The translations under genes were made by a program, and so were the position numbers. The notes under the pieces are model-generated. The model was given only the letters and a program-made list of their open reading frames with translations. It had not been told where the DNA came from and did not search any database. This document shows, piece after piece, positions 9,652 through 17,211 of a stretch of DNA of 64,000 nt; position 1 is the stretch's first letter, and every line of letters starts with the position of its first letter. The DNA comes from Flavobacterium sp. J27 (lineage in GTDB: Bacteria > Bacteroidota > Bacteroidia > Flavobacteriales > Flavobacteriaceae), in contig NZ_PJQW01000013.1 in the NCBI RefSeq assembly GCF_004303025.1, positions 76,260-140,259 on the forward strand, read 5' to 3'.

Positions 9652-10578
9652 ATGAATAAATTACTTATCGTTGGCACAGTAGCTTTTGACGCTATTGAAA
9701 CGCCATTTGGAAAAACAGATAAAATTTTAGGAGGTGCAGCCACTTATATTGGTTTATCTTCTTCTTTTTTTAACGTAGATGCAGCTATCGTTTCTGTTGT
9801 AGGTGAAGATTTTCCAAAAGAACATTTAGACTTATTAGAAAACAAAGACATCAATATTGAAGGTATAGAAATTGTCAAAGGCGGTAAAACTTTCTTTTGG
9901 AGTGGAAAATACCATAACGATTTAAATTCAAGAGATACTTTGGTTACTGAATTAAATGTATTAGCAGATTTTAATCCTGTTGTACCAAATAAATATAAAA
10001 ACTCTGAAGTAGTTTTATTAGGCAATTTACACCCTTTGGTACAATCTAGTGTATTAGACCAAATGACAGTAAAACCAAAATTAATTGTATTAGACACTAT
10101 GAACTTCTGGATGGATTGCGCTTTGCCAGAATTATTAGATGTTGTAAAACGAGTTGATGTTATTACGATTAATGATGAAGAAGCACGTCAATTATCTGGA
10201 GAGTATTCTTTAGTAAAAGCTGCTCAAAAGATTCACACTTTAGGACCAAAATATGTAGTTATTAAAAAAGGTGAACACGGAGCTTTATTATTCCACAACA
10301 AGGAAGTATTTTTTGCTCCTGCGTTACCCCTTGAAGAAGTATTTGACCCGACTGGAGCTGGTGATACATTCGCAGGTGGTTTTGCTGGCTATATTGCGCA
10401 AAGTGAAAACATTTCTTTTGACAACATGAAAAATGCCATTATTTACGGCTCCAATTTAGCTTCATTTTGCGTAGAAAAATTTGGAACAGAAAGAATGGAA
10501 AATTTAGAAAAAGAAGAAGTAATTGCACGCTTACAACAGTTTAAAGCACTAACGCAATTTGAAATAGAATTAGATTAA
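9652..10578 (+). CDS. PfkB family sugar/nucleoside kinase
   Basis: 308-residue PfkB/ribokinase-family kinase. It has an N-terminal LLIVGTVAFDAIETPFG, an early GG motif (ILGGAATYIGL) and the C-terminal anion-hole/catalytic signature DPTGAGDTFAGGFAGY, whose Asp is the catalytic base. The substrate cannot be read from the sequence; ribose, adenosine and other pentose compounds are all possible in this family. It is followed by a terminator and then by a PurF-like amidophosphoribosyltransferase in the same direction. That neighbour suggests, without proving, a role in ribose or nucleotide metabolism. Confidence 0.85.
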   Translation: MNKLLIVGTVAFDAIETPFGKTDKILGGAATYIGLSSSFFNVDAAIVSVVGEDFPKEHLDLLENKDINIEGIEIVKGGKTFFWSGKYHNDLNSRDTLVTELNVLADFNPVVPNKYKNSEVVLLGNLHPLVQSSVLDQMTVKPKLIVLDTMNFWMDCALPELLDVVKRVDVITINDEEARQLSGEYSLVKAAQKIHTLGPKYVVIKKGEHGALLFHNKEVFFAPALPLEEVFDPTGAGDTFAGGFAGYIAQSENISFDNMKNAIIYGSNLASFCVEKFGTERMENLEKEEVIARLQQFKALTQFEIELD

Positions 10579-10586
10579 ATGATTGT

Positions 10587-10609
10587 GCCTCGATTTTCGG
10601 GGCTTTTTT
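10587..10609 (+). terminator. Terminator after the PfkB kinase gene
   Basis: GCCTCG pairs with CGGGGC (one T-G pair) and is followed by a run of T at 10604-10609. Confidence 0.7.
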
Positions 10610-10657
10610 AATAATAAGTTTTCATTAGAATAATTACTCAAACAACACAACAACTTT

Positions 10658-12556
10658 ATGAGTGACGCTATTAAACACGAATGTGGGATTGCCCTTTTAA
10701 GACTTTTAAAACCCCTAGAGTACTATAAAGAGAAGTATGGTTCTTCTTTTTATGGAGTACAAAAAATGTATCTCTTAATGGAAAAGCAACACAATCGTGG
10801 ACAAGATGGTGCTGGATTAGCCAGCATTAAAATGGACATTGAGCCTGGACAAAGATACATTAGCCGAATTCGTTCCAATCATTCGCAGCCAATTCAAGAT
10901 ATTTTTTCTCAAATTAACGGAAGAATAAGTACTGAGTTACAGGAACACCCAGAATATCTAGAAGATATTGATTTACAAAAAAAGAACATCCCTTACATAG
11001 CCGAGTTGTTTTTAGGGCATGTTCGTTATGGTACTTTTGGTAAAAATAGCATTGAAAGTGTACATCCATTTCTCCGCCAAAACAATTGGATGCACCGCAA
11101 CTTAATAGTAGCTGGTAATTTTAATCTTACCAATGTAAAAGAGTTATTTCAAAGTTTAGTCGATTTAGGACAACATCCAAAAGAATTAGCAGATACTGTA
11201 ACAGTAATGGAAAAAATAGGTCATTTTCTAGATGATGAAGTGACAGATTTGTATCAAAAATGCAAAAATGAAGGGTATTCAAAAAAAGAGGCTTCGGCAG
11301 TTATTGCTGAACGTTTGAATATTGCTAAAATGTTAGAACGCGCTTCTAGAAACTGGGATGGAGGTTATGCTATGGCAGGATTAATTGGTCATGGTGATTC
11401 TTTTGTTTTAAGAGATCCCGCAGGAATTAGACCCGCTTATTATTACAAAGATGATGAAATTGCAGTAGTAGCTTCCGAAAGACCTGTAATACAAACCGTT
11501 TTCAATGTTCCATTTGAAGAAGTGAAAGAATTAGAACCTGGAAACGCAATAATTATTAAAAAGAATGGCAATGTTTTTATTGAAGAAGTTAGAAAACCTT
11601 TAATAAAGAAAGCCTGTTCTTTTGAACGTATTTATTTTTCACGTGGCAGTGATGCAGAAATCTATCAAGAAAGAAAAGAGTTAGGAAAGTTAGTATTTCC
11701 ATCGATTTTAAAAGCCATCGATTACGACACAGACAATAGTGTTTTTTCTTTCATTCCAAATACTGCTGAAACCTCTTTTTATGGAATGGTAGAAGCAGCA
11801 AATGATTTTTTAAACCAACGAAAAATTAAGTCAATTTTAGAACGTAAAGACCAATTATCAGAAGAAAAGCTACAAGAAATTTTAGCGGTTAAATTACGAA
11901 CTGAAAAAGTAGCCATTAAAGATGCCAAACTACGTACCTTTATAACAGAAGACAGCAGCAGAGATGATTTAGTAGCACACGTTTATGACGTAACTTATGG
12001 GGTGGTTAAACCCGAGGATAATTTAGTAATTATAGATGATAGTATTGTAAGAGGTACCACTTTAAAACAAAGCATCATTAAAATGATGGATCGATTACAA
12101 CCGAAAAGAATAGTAGTAGTTTCCTCAGCACCTCAAATACGCTATCCAGATTGTTATGGAATAGATATGGCAAAACTAGAAGGCTTAGTTGCTTTTAAAG
12201 CTGCCTTAGAATTATTAAAAGAACGTAACCTATATCATATAGTTGATGAAGTTTATAAAAAATCTAAAAGTCAGGAACTTTTCAAAGACGATGAAGTTAT
12301 TAATTATGTAAAAGAAATTTACGCACCTTTTACAGACGAAGAAATTTCGGCAAAAATTGCTGAAATGTTAACTCCCGAAGGTATAAAAGCTGAAATAAAA
12401 ATTATATACCAAACAGTAGCTGATTTGCATAAAGCATGCCCTAAAAATTTAGGTGATTGGTACTTTACAGGTGATTATCCTACAGCAGGAGGAAACAGAG
12501 TAGTCAATAGAGCTTTTATGAATTTTTATGAAGGAAAAGATGCAAGAGCATACTAA
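10658..12556 (+). CDS. Long PurF-like amidophosphoribosyltransferase
   Basis: 632 residues, clearly longer than canonical PurF (about 470-510). PurF transfers glutamine-derived ammonia to PRPP in the first step of purine synthesis. The N-terminus MSDAIKHECGIALL places the class II amidotransferase nucleophile at Cys9 after a short propeptide that would have to be removed. LGHVRYGTFG and AGNFNLTN are glutaminase motifs. The phosphoribosyltransferase PRPP loop is VIIDDSIVRGTTLK at about residue 455-468. Extra material lies between the glutaminase and PRTase cores (around FSRGSDAEIYQERKELG and the following 100 residues) and at the C-terminus (about 540-632). Both active sites look intact. It may be a paralogue of the biosynthetic PurF; whether it is the main enzyme cannot be judged from this window. 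Confidence 0.82.
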   Translation: MSDAIKHECGIALLRLLKPLEYYKEKYGSSFYGVQKMYLLMEKQHNRGQDGAGLASIKMDIEPGQRYISRIRSNHSQPIQDIFSQINGRISTELQEHPEYLEDIDLQKKNIPYIAELFLGHVRYGTFGKNSIESVHPFLRQNNWMHRNLIVAGNFNLTNVKELFQSLVDLGQHPKELADTVTVMEKIGHFLDDEVTDLYQKCKNEGYSKKEASAVIAERLNIAKMLERASRNWDGGYAMAGLIGHGDSFVLRDPAGIRPAYYYKDDEIAVVASERPVIQTVFNVPFEEVKELEPGNAIIIKKNGNVFIEEVRKPLIKKACSFERIYFSRGSDAEIYQERKELGKLVFPSILKAIDYDTDNSVFSFIPNTAETSFYGMVEAANDFLNQRKIKSILERKDQLSEEKLQEILAVKLRTEKVAIKDAKLRTFITEDSSRDDLVAHVYDVTYGVVKPEDNLVIIDDSIVRGTTLKQSIIKMMDRLQPKRIVVVSSAPQIRYPDCYGIDMAKLEGLVAFKAALELLKERNLYHIVDEVYKKSKSQELFKDDEVINYVKEIYAPFTDEEISAKIAEMLTPEGIKAEIKIIYQTVADLHKACPKNLGDWYFTGDYPTAGGNRVVNRAFMNFYEGKDARAY

Positions 12557-12590
12557 AAAATTACTTTTCATCGATTTTTTTGTGTTATTG

Positions 12591-12712
12591 AACAATTTTT
12601 TTATGTAAGAAATAAACCTTGCTATACTTTAGCACTACCAGAAAATTAGTAGGTTAAGTTTTATGGTAGATTTGGGGCAAAAAGGGTGAAAGTAATTTCA
12701 CCTTTTTTTTTT
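12591..12712 (+). ncRNA. Candidate small RNA gene, copy 1 (promoter, body, terminator)
   Basis: A compact transcription unit. TTATG (12601-12605) and TACTTTAG (12625-12632) are 19 bp apart and resemble the Bacteroidota -33/-7 elements with one mismatch each. A body of about 70 nt follows. A terminator hairpin GGTGAAA / TTTCACC (12685-12691 / 12696-12702) precedes ten T. The body can also pair CTACCA with TGGTAG. It is repeated 190 bp downstream. No plus-strand gene follows, so an attenuator is unlikely. It contains an 8-codon ATG frame (12663-12689, MVDLGQKG). Confidence 0.6.
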
Positions 12713-12900
12713 GTGTTTTACTCACTTTTTAGCAACTATTTGATCCATAAACAGCATTTCGTCGTTTTTTTTTACACTTCAACAATTATTTTATGCAAGC
12801 ATACAAAACCATAGTACTTTAGCACTACCAGAAAATTAGTAGGTTAAGTTTTATGGTAGATTTGGGGCAAAAAGGGTGAAAGTAATTTCACCTTTTTTTT
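12625..12900 (+). repeat. Two direct repeats of 86 bp, 190 bp apart
   Basis: 12625-12710 and 12815-12900 are identical base for base. Weaker similarity extends upstream to about 12571/12761 and downstream through GTGTTTTA after a 2-base difference in the T run. The rest of the interval 12557-13013 holds a terminator and no gene. Confidence 0.9.
12781..12900 (+). ncRNA. Candidate small RNA gene, copy 2
   Basis: Second copy of the unit at 12591-12712, offset by exactly 190 bp. Positions 12815-12900 are identical to 12625-12710 over 86 bp. The promoter-like boxes TTATG (12791-12795) and TACTTTAG (12815-12822) are kept with the same 19-bp spacer length, while the spacer bases differ. The terminator is GGTGAAA / TTTCACC plus eight T. 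The 8-codon frame is at 12853-12879. Confidence 0.6.
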
Positions 12901-12923
12901 GTGTTTTATGTAAAATGATTGCA

Positions 12924-12950
12924 TAAAAAAAGGAATATAAAATTCCTTTT
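12924..12950. terminator. Terminator of the small lipoprotein gene at 13014
   Basis: AAAAGGAAT (12928-12936) pairs with ATTCCTTTT (12942-12950). On the minus strand it is followed by seven T, so it best serves the gene ending at 13014. It could also stop plus-strand reading after the twin RNA genes. Confidence 0.65.
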
Positions 12951-13013
12951 AAAACTATCCACTAAAATATATACCTTAACCCTATATTTATAAAGTTGTA
13001 ATAGTTATTTCTT

Positions 13014-13418
13014 TTAATACACTCTTTTATATTTTTGAGCATATCCTTCTGTCGAGATATAGGTTAATATCAAAAAGTTATTATTTTCTATTTCAAAATC
13101 TACAGAAGCCGCAGTTGGATTTTGGCAATTGGTCACAATGGTACTAGCAAAATAATTATAAACACCTGAAACAACAATCTCATTTGAAAAAGGATTACAC
13201 ATTGAGGTATTTGTAACAACTGTATTATTATTCTTAAATTCTAATATTTTATTGCTTTCAATAGGATTAAAAGTTCCACTACCATCACCTGGGTCTGCCA
13301 AAACTTCTATTAACTTCCATTTTCCTACTAATTTATTATTAGCACAGGAGCAACTATCGTCGTTATTACAAGAGCTTAATGATGCCATGATTAAAAAAGT
13401 TAGAATTTGTTTTTTCAT
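13014..13418 (-). CDS. Small lipocalin-like lipoprotein
   Basis: 134 residues with signal peptide and lipobox SLSSC (Cys17), so a lipid-anchored protein. The mature part starts with a short Cys-rich linker (CNNDDSCSCANN). It continues with KLVGKWKLIEVLADPGDGSG, the typical opening of lipocalin-like (DUF4923/DUF5004-type) flavobacterial lipoproteins. A beta-strand pattern follows, with LEFKNNNTVVTN and a C-terminal KYKRVY. No catalytic motif is seen and the ligand is unknown. It is the first gene of the minus-strand accessory stretch to the right of the twin RNA genes. Confidence 0.75.
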   Translation of the reverse strand: MKKQILTFLIMASLSSCNNDDSCSCANNKLVGKWKLIEVLADPGDGSGTFNPIESNKILEFKNNNTVVTNTSMCNPFSNEIVVSGVYNYFASTIVTNCQNPTAASVDFEIENNNFLILTYISTEGYAQKYKRVY

Positions 13419-13539
13419 GATTGTTTAATTTAAGGTTCTTTCATGTAAGACGCATTTTTAAAGTTTAGGTTGCGCAAAATATTTATAAACAACATATTAC
13501 AAACCCAAAATCAAAATTAACAATACAAAAAAAGACTGA

Positions 13540-13974
13540 TTAAATTAAGAGTAATTCCCTTTCTAGTCGATCGAAATTCTCCTCGTTTTTTGGCGTAACA
13601 AAGTCTTTTAATTTATTACACGCTTCAACAGTTTCAAAAATCATTTTAAATGAAACCTTAGTCTTCAAATCATCTCTTTTTTCAAAACCCACTTCCATAT
13701 TAAACAATGGTTGAGAAAGTCTTGTCCAAGCTACTAATTTTTCGGGTTGTACAATAGTAAAAACAGATTCATTCTGATAATTCCCTTTTTCTGGACCATG
13801 CATGGTTAAAATCCATTTCCCATTAGGTTTCAAATCAAATTCATGGATTGTATTGGTAAATCCTTCTGGTCCCCACCATTTTTTTAGAATAGCAACATTT
13901 GCAAAAGCTTGGTAAACTTTTTCTACAGGTGCATCTAGAATTCTAAAACTATAAATTTCATTCGCTACCACCAT
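13540..13974 (-). CDS. SRPBCC (AHSA1-type) domain protein
   Basis: 144-residue START-like protein of the AHSA1/CalC branch: FRILDAPVEKVYQAFANVA, then the diagnostic LKKWWGPEGFTNTIHEFDLKPNGKW, then WILTMHGPEKGNY. The fold makes a hydrophobic ligand cavity; the ligand is unknown. It starts 14 nt after the stop of the DJ-1/PfpI gene, so the two are probably co-transcribed. It is one of three AHSA1-type sequences in this stretch (with the pseudogene at 16650 and the gene at 22581), but its sequence is clearly diverged from the other two. Confidence 0.85.
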   Translation of the reverse strand: MVVANEIYSFRILDAPVEKVYQAFANVAILKKWWGPEGFTNTIHEFDLKPNGKWILTMHGPEKGNYQNESVFTIVQPEKLVAWTRLSQPLFNMEVGFEKRDDLKTKVSFKMIFETVEACNKLKDFVTPKNEENFDRLERELLLI

Positions 13975-13988
13975 AATTGTTAAGGGTT

Positions 13989-14744
13989 TTATTCTTTCCA
14001 GTTTTGAAGTCGGTCTAAATACAAATAGCTTTCTACAAACTTGCGGTGTTCAGGTGATGTCATCTTCTCTAACAATTTTAAAGCTGAAATATAACTCGCT
14101 AAATTTCCATTAGACGAGAGAAATTTACCATCTTCTGCATACGTTATTAAACTATCATTTTGAACCAATAAATTAGGATAATCTATTTGTAATTGTTTAC
14201 CTCCACCAATCCAAGTAACTATTTTATGTCCGTCAGCAATACCAGAAGCTCCAATCAATTGTGCTCCACCACAGTTACTCACAGTGTATTCTGTTTCCTT
14301 GTTTTTATTTTTAATAAAATCAATAATATTTTTATTGTGCACTTGTGCATACATATCATAAGCACTTGGCACAAATAATGCTTTCAATTTAGGACAGTTT
14401 TTGAAAGTGTAATCTGGCACAAAATGCAATCCTTCTTCTGTAGTTATTGGATGATTTGTTTCGGCTATTGTTATCACATTAAAAAGTTGCTTGCCTTCTT
14501 CCGTTGGTTTACCAAAAACATCAGAAGTAGCCACAACTTCACTTTGCAAAACACCATTATACATTAACAAACCTATAGTTGGCAATTCAGGATTAAAAGG
14601 TTTTAAATGTTTGGTTAAAGTATCGGATTTATTAATGACTATTTCCTGAGTTGTTTCTGAAGTTTTGGTTTTTGTATTATTTGAATTACAAGCTATAAGA
14701 AAGCTACTAAACACTAATCCAAAGATAAATTTAAGCGGAGTCAT
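13989..14744 (-). CDS. DJ-1/PfpI family lipoprotein
   Basis: 251 residues with signal peptide and lipobox FLIAC (Cys19). The mature part has the DJ-1/PfpI fold: TIGLLMYNGVLQSEVVATSD at the first strand, and the nucleophile-elbow region TVSNCGGAQLIGASGIADGH with the expected Cys. This branch resembles the amidase-like domains of GATase1-type AraC regulators. Here it stands alone and is exported, and an AraC gene lies directly upstream in the same direction (122 nt away). The reaction is unknown; deglycase, amidase and isonitrile hydratase activities occur in the superfamily. It is probably co-transcribed with the downstream SRPBCC gene. Confidence 0.82.
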   Translation of the reverse strand: MTPLKFIFGLVFSSFLIACNSNNTKTKTSETTQEIVINKSDTLTKHLKPFNPELPTIGLLMYNGVLQSEVVATSDVFGKPTEEGKQLFNVITIAETNHPITTEEGLHFVPDYTFKNCPKLKALFVPSAYDMYAQVHNKNIIDFIKNKNKETEYTVSNCGGAQLIGASGIADGHKIVTWIGGGKQLQIDYPNLLVQNDSLITYAEDGKFLSSNGNLASYISALKLLEKMTSPEHRKFVESYLYLDRLQNWKE

Positions 14745-14866
14745 TTTAATTATTTTTTTATATGATTTACACTCTCAAAGTTACTAAAAAGAACTTGTTT
14801 AAAATAAACTTTACTTCAGTTTCTTTTAGAAAGAAATAAATTTATCATACAAATAAAATATAGTAA

Positions 14867-15787
14867 TCAATTAAACGCCTGTCTAAATTTAATGGGAGAA
14901 AAATTAGTTTTTGTTTTAAACAATTTACTAAAGCTTTGAGCATGCTCAAAACCAAGTTCGTAGGCTATTTCACTAATAGTGAGGTTTGTTGTTGTGAGTT
15001 TTTCTTTCGCTTTTTCAATTAATTTTTCATGAATTATTTGTTGTGTTGATTGACCTGTAATCGATTTAAGCAAACTACTCAAATATATAGGTGACAAATG
15101 CAGCATATCTGCCACATACTGGACAGTTGGCAACCCTTGGCTTGACAATTCAGGAATAGCGAAATAATCGTTCAGAATTTTTTCTGTTTTAGAAAGTATT
15201 TTATGATTGTTCTTATTACGTGTTAAAAATTGCCTTTGATAAAATCGTTCCGAATAGTTTAATAATGTTTCTATTTGAGAAACAATAATACTCTGACTAA
15301 ATTTATCTAAATTTTCATGAGATTCTTTCTCAATATTTTTAACAATCGTATTTAAAATCGCTTCTTCCTTCTCTGACAAAAATAATGCTTCATTTACAGC
15401 ATAATCAAAATAGTCATATTTTTTTATATTTTTTGCCAAAGAAGTATTCCATAAAAAGTTGGGATGAATCAGTAGCAGCCAACCTTCTTTAGAAGCCATC
15501 GTTTCAGCTATTTGTTCTGTACCAAAAACCTGATTGGGAGCAACAAAAAACATAACTCCATTATCAAAATCATAGCTACTTTGACCGTATTTATATTTGA
15601 CGCTTGCATTCTTTTTAATGGAGATATGATAGAAATCAAAAACAAAATATTCATTATCACTTTCTTCTGTACAATTTATCAAACTATAATCAAATAAACT
15701 TATCAAAGGATGAGCAGGTGCTGGAATCCCTTTATGACTATAAAATTCTTGGATTGTTTTTATCCTATGTACTTTTTGCCCTTTCAT
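14867..15787 (-). CDS. AraC family transcriptional regulator
   Basis: 306 residues. The C-terminal AraC double helix-turn-helix (about 205-304) is complete: VQYVADMLHLSPIYLSSLLK in the first half, and LTISEIAYELGFEHAQSFSK, then LFKTKTNFSPIKFR, in the second. The N-terminal part (about 1-170) looks like a cupin-type sensor, with FDFYHISIKKNASVKYKYGQ. It lies between the azoreductase gene upstream and the DJ-1/PfpI gene downstream, all on the minus strand. A role in controlling one or both neighbours is a reasonable inference. Confidence 0.9.
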   Translation of the reverse strand: MKGQKVHRIKTIQEFYSHKGIPAPAHPLISLFDYSLINCTEESDNEYFVFDFYHISIKKNASVKYKYGQSSYDFDNGVMFFVAPNQVFGTEQIAETMASKEGWLLLIHPNFLWNTSLAKNIKKYDYFDYAVNEALFLSEKEEAILNTIVKNIEKESHENLDKFSQSIIVSQIETLLNYSERFYQRQFLTRNKNNHKILSKTEKILNDYFAIPELSSQGLPTVQYVADMLHLSPIYLSSLLKSITGQSTQQIIHEKLIEKAKEKLTTTNLTISEIAYELGFEHAQSFSKLFKTKTNFSPIKFRQAFN

Positions 15788-15861
15788 TGAAATATTATTT
15801 CGTTTTAAAGACCCTTTTTAATCAATTTAATTATCTTTTAAACCAATTTAAGAATTTTGTT

Positions 15862-16473
15862 TTAATCAATCTTTATACTTTCTAACGCTTTTTCCATTCC
15901 TTTCTCCATGATTCCTTTCACTTTTAAACCTTCAGCACGAATTACAGTACTATCTTTCATCCCTAAAAAACCTAAAAAAGATTGTAAGTAAGGAGCTACA
16001 AAATCATTTTCTTTTCCTGCACCTTCAGAATAAATACCCCCTGAAGTCATAGCAATATATACTTTTTTACCTGTTACTTTACCAATCGGAAAACCTTCTG
16101 GACTATAACCAAAAGTAATTCCTACTCGAGTAATGTGATCTATCCATGATTTTAAATTGGAAGGAATCGTAAAATTAATTAAAGGGGCACCTATAACCAA
16201 AATATCAGCATTTAATAATTGTTTAATTAATTGATTAGAGCGTTCTAGTAATTGTATTTGATTTTCAGAAAGAACTTGTTCTGGTGTAAACATCGCTTGA
16301 AGTGTTGTCGAACTTAAATGCGGAATTTCATTTTCAGCTAAATTTATTTCTTCAATGATACTTTCAGGATATTTTTTTACAATTTCACCTACAATAGCAT
16401 TACCTAACTTTATACTATAAGAATTGTTTCCTTGTATGCTAGAAACAAGATGAAGCACGCGTTTTGTATTCAT
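15862..16473 (-). CDS. azoR: FMN-dependent NADH-azoreductase
   Basis: 203-residue flavodoxin-like quinone/azo reductase (AcpD/AzoR family). Matches include the N-terminal VLHLVSSIQGNNSYSIKLGN phosphate-binding region, the FMN-site segment DILVIGAPLINFTIPSNLKS and GITFGYSPEGFPIG, and GKKVYIAMTSGGIYSEGAG. These enzymes use NADH and FMN to reduce quinones and azo compounds in the cytoplasm, mostly as electrophile defence. The length is normal. It is followed by an AraC regulator 74 nt downstream on the same strand. Confidence 0.9.
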   Translation of the reverse strand: MNTKRVLHLVSSIQGNNSYSIKLGNAIVGEIVKKYPESIIEEINLAENEIPHLSSTTLQAMFTPEQVLSENQIQLLERSNQLIKQLLNADILVIGAPLINFTIPSNLKSWIDHITRVGITFGYSPEGFPIGKVTGKKVYIAMTSGGIYSEGAGKENDFVAPYLQSFLGFLGMKDSTVIRAEGLKVKGIMEKGMEKALESIKID

Positions 16474-16577
16474 AGTTGTTTTTTTTAATAATTTATCAAT
16501 ACAAAATTCTGGATTTACACCTCAACATATTTAGTCTAATTTAAGGTTCTTGTAGTCGAACTTACTATTTTATTATT

Positions 16578-16610
16578 AAAAAGGTCACTTCAAAAAGAAG
16601 CAACCTTTTT
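16578..16610 (-). terminator. Terminator after the arsR / decayed AHSA1 transcript
   Basis: AAAAAGGT (16578-16585) pairs with ACCTTTTT (16603-16610), with CTTC/GAAG inside. It lies 40 nt past the stop of the AHSA1 remnant in the minus direction. Confidence 0.65.
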
Positions 16611-16649
16611 ATATTTTTAGTTTCATAAAATTGCAAAAAATAATTATTA

Positions 16650-16788
16650 TCATTTTTTTGTTGCCAAGAATTGATCTACTCTTTTTGCTTTTCTCCAAGC
16701 CTCCCAAACCAAATCTAAATTAGCCAAAAATGCTCTTTTTACATGTACAGTATATGTGTCTTTATTTACTGTAAAATCAAATAATAAA
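16650..16788 (-). pseudogene. Truncated AHSA1/SRPBCC remnant behind arsR
   Basis: Immediately after the arsR stop, in a different frame, about 45 codons encode [20 protein letters not shown], then FLANLDLVWEAWRKAKR, then VDQFLATKK and a TGA at 16650-16652. This aligns with residues 5-48 of the intact AHSA1 protein at 22581-23072 ([18 protein letters not shown], then [15 protein letters not shown]). No ATG, GTG or TTG start precedes it in frame, and everything beyond the first third of the domain is missing. It is a relic of the usual arsR-AHSA1 gene pair. Confidence 0.75.
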
Positions 16789-17115
16789 TTAGGATTCCTC
16801 TTTTTTATTTTTTAGTGTTGTTAATACATCATCCAATTGATTGAAACGATCTTCCCATATATGTCTAAATTTTTCCAGCCATTGATCAATTTCTTTCATT
16901 TTATTGATTTCTAACGAATAATAAATCTCTCTTCCTTGTTGCTCTTGTTTTACTAACTCACATTCTGTTAATATCTTTAAATGCTTAGAGACTGCTTGTC
17001 TACTCGTTTCAAAATGCTCTGCCAAAGCATTTGGAGTCATTGCCTGTGAAGCGATTAAAGAAATAATAGCTCTGCGTGTAGGATCTGCTATTGCTTGAAA
17101 TACATCTCTTCTCAT
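16789..17115 (-). CDS. ArsR family (winged-helix) transcriptional repressor
   Basis: 108 residues of the ArsR/SmtB fold, of the metal-independent sub-branch usually paired with AHSA1 genes. [20 protein letters not shown] opens the protein. [20 protein letters not shown] is the recognition helix-turn-helix (about 30-50), followed by the wing [11 protein letters not shown] and [20 protein letters not shown]. No metal-binding CxC is present. Its promoter (17154-17185) is almost the same as that of the AHSA1 gene at 22581. The gene that should follow it, an AHSA1 protein, is reduced to a fragment. It likely represses its own promoter and perhaps also the second copy 6 kb away. Confidence 0.9.
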   Translation of the reverse strand: MRRDVFQAIADPTRRAIISLIASQAMTPNALAEHFETSRQAVSKHLKILTECELVKQEQQGREIYYSLEINKMKEIDQWLEKFRHIWEDRFNQLDDVLTTLKNKKEES

Positions 17116-17138
17116 TGTATCTTTAAATAATTCTATTA

Positions 17139-17187
17139 GAAACTAGTTGGTTGCAAATATACTTGCAGCTTTTTGGTTTCGCAAATT
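17139..17187 (-). promoter_or_regulatory. arsR promoter/operator, near-duplicate of 23168-23216
   Basis: On the minus strand TTTG (17182-17185), 20 bp, TATATTTG (17154-17161) form a Bacteroidota promoter. TTGCA ... TGCAG form an imperfect dyad over the -7 box. 35 of 39 bases (17149-17187) match 23178-23216. Confidence 0.75.
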
Positions 17188-17211
17188 GTCTTAGGATTAT
17201 TAACATCGAAA

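Noticed and set aside
12625..12900. The 86-bp direct repeats as insertion-sequence ends or a target-site duplication
   Set aside because: No terminal inverted repeats or transposase lies between them, and each copy has its own promoter-like boxes and terminator.
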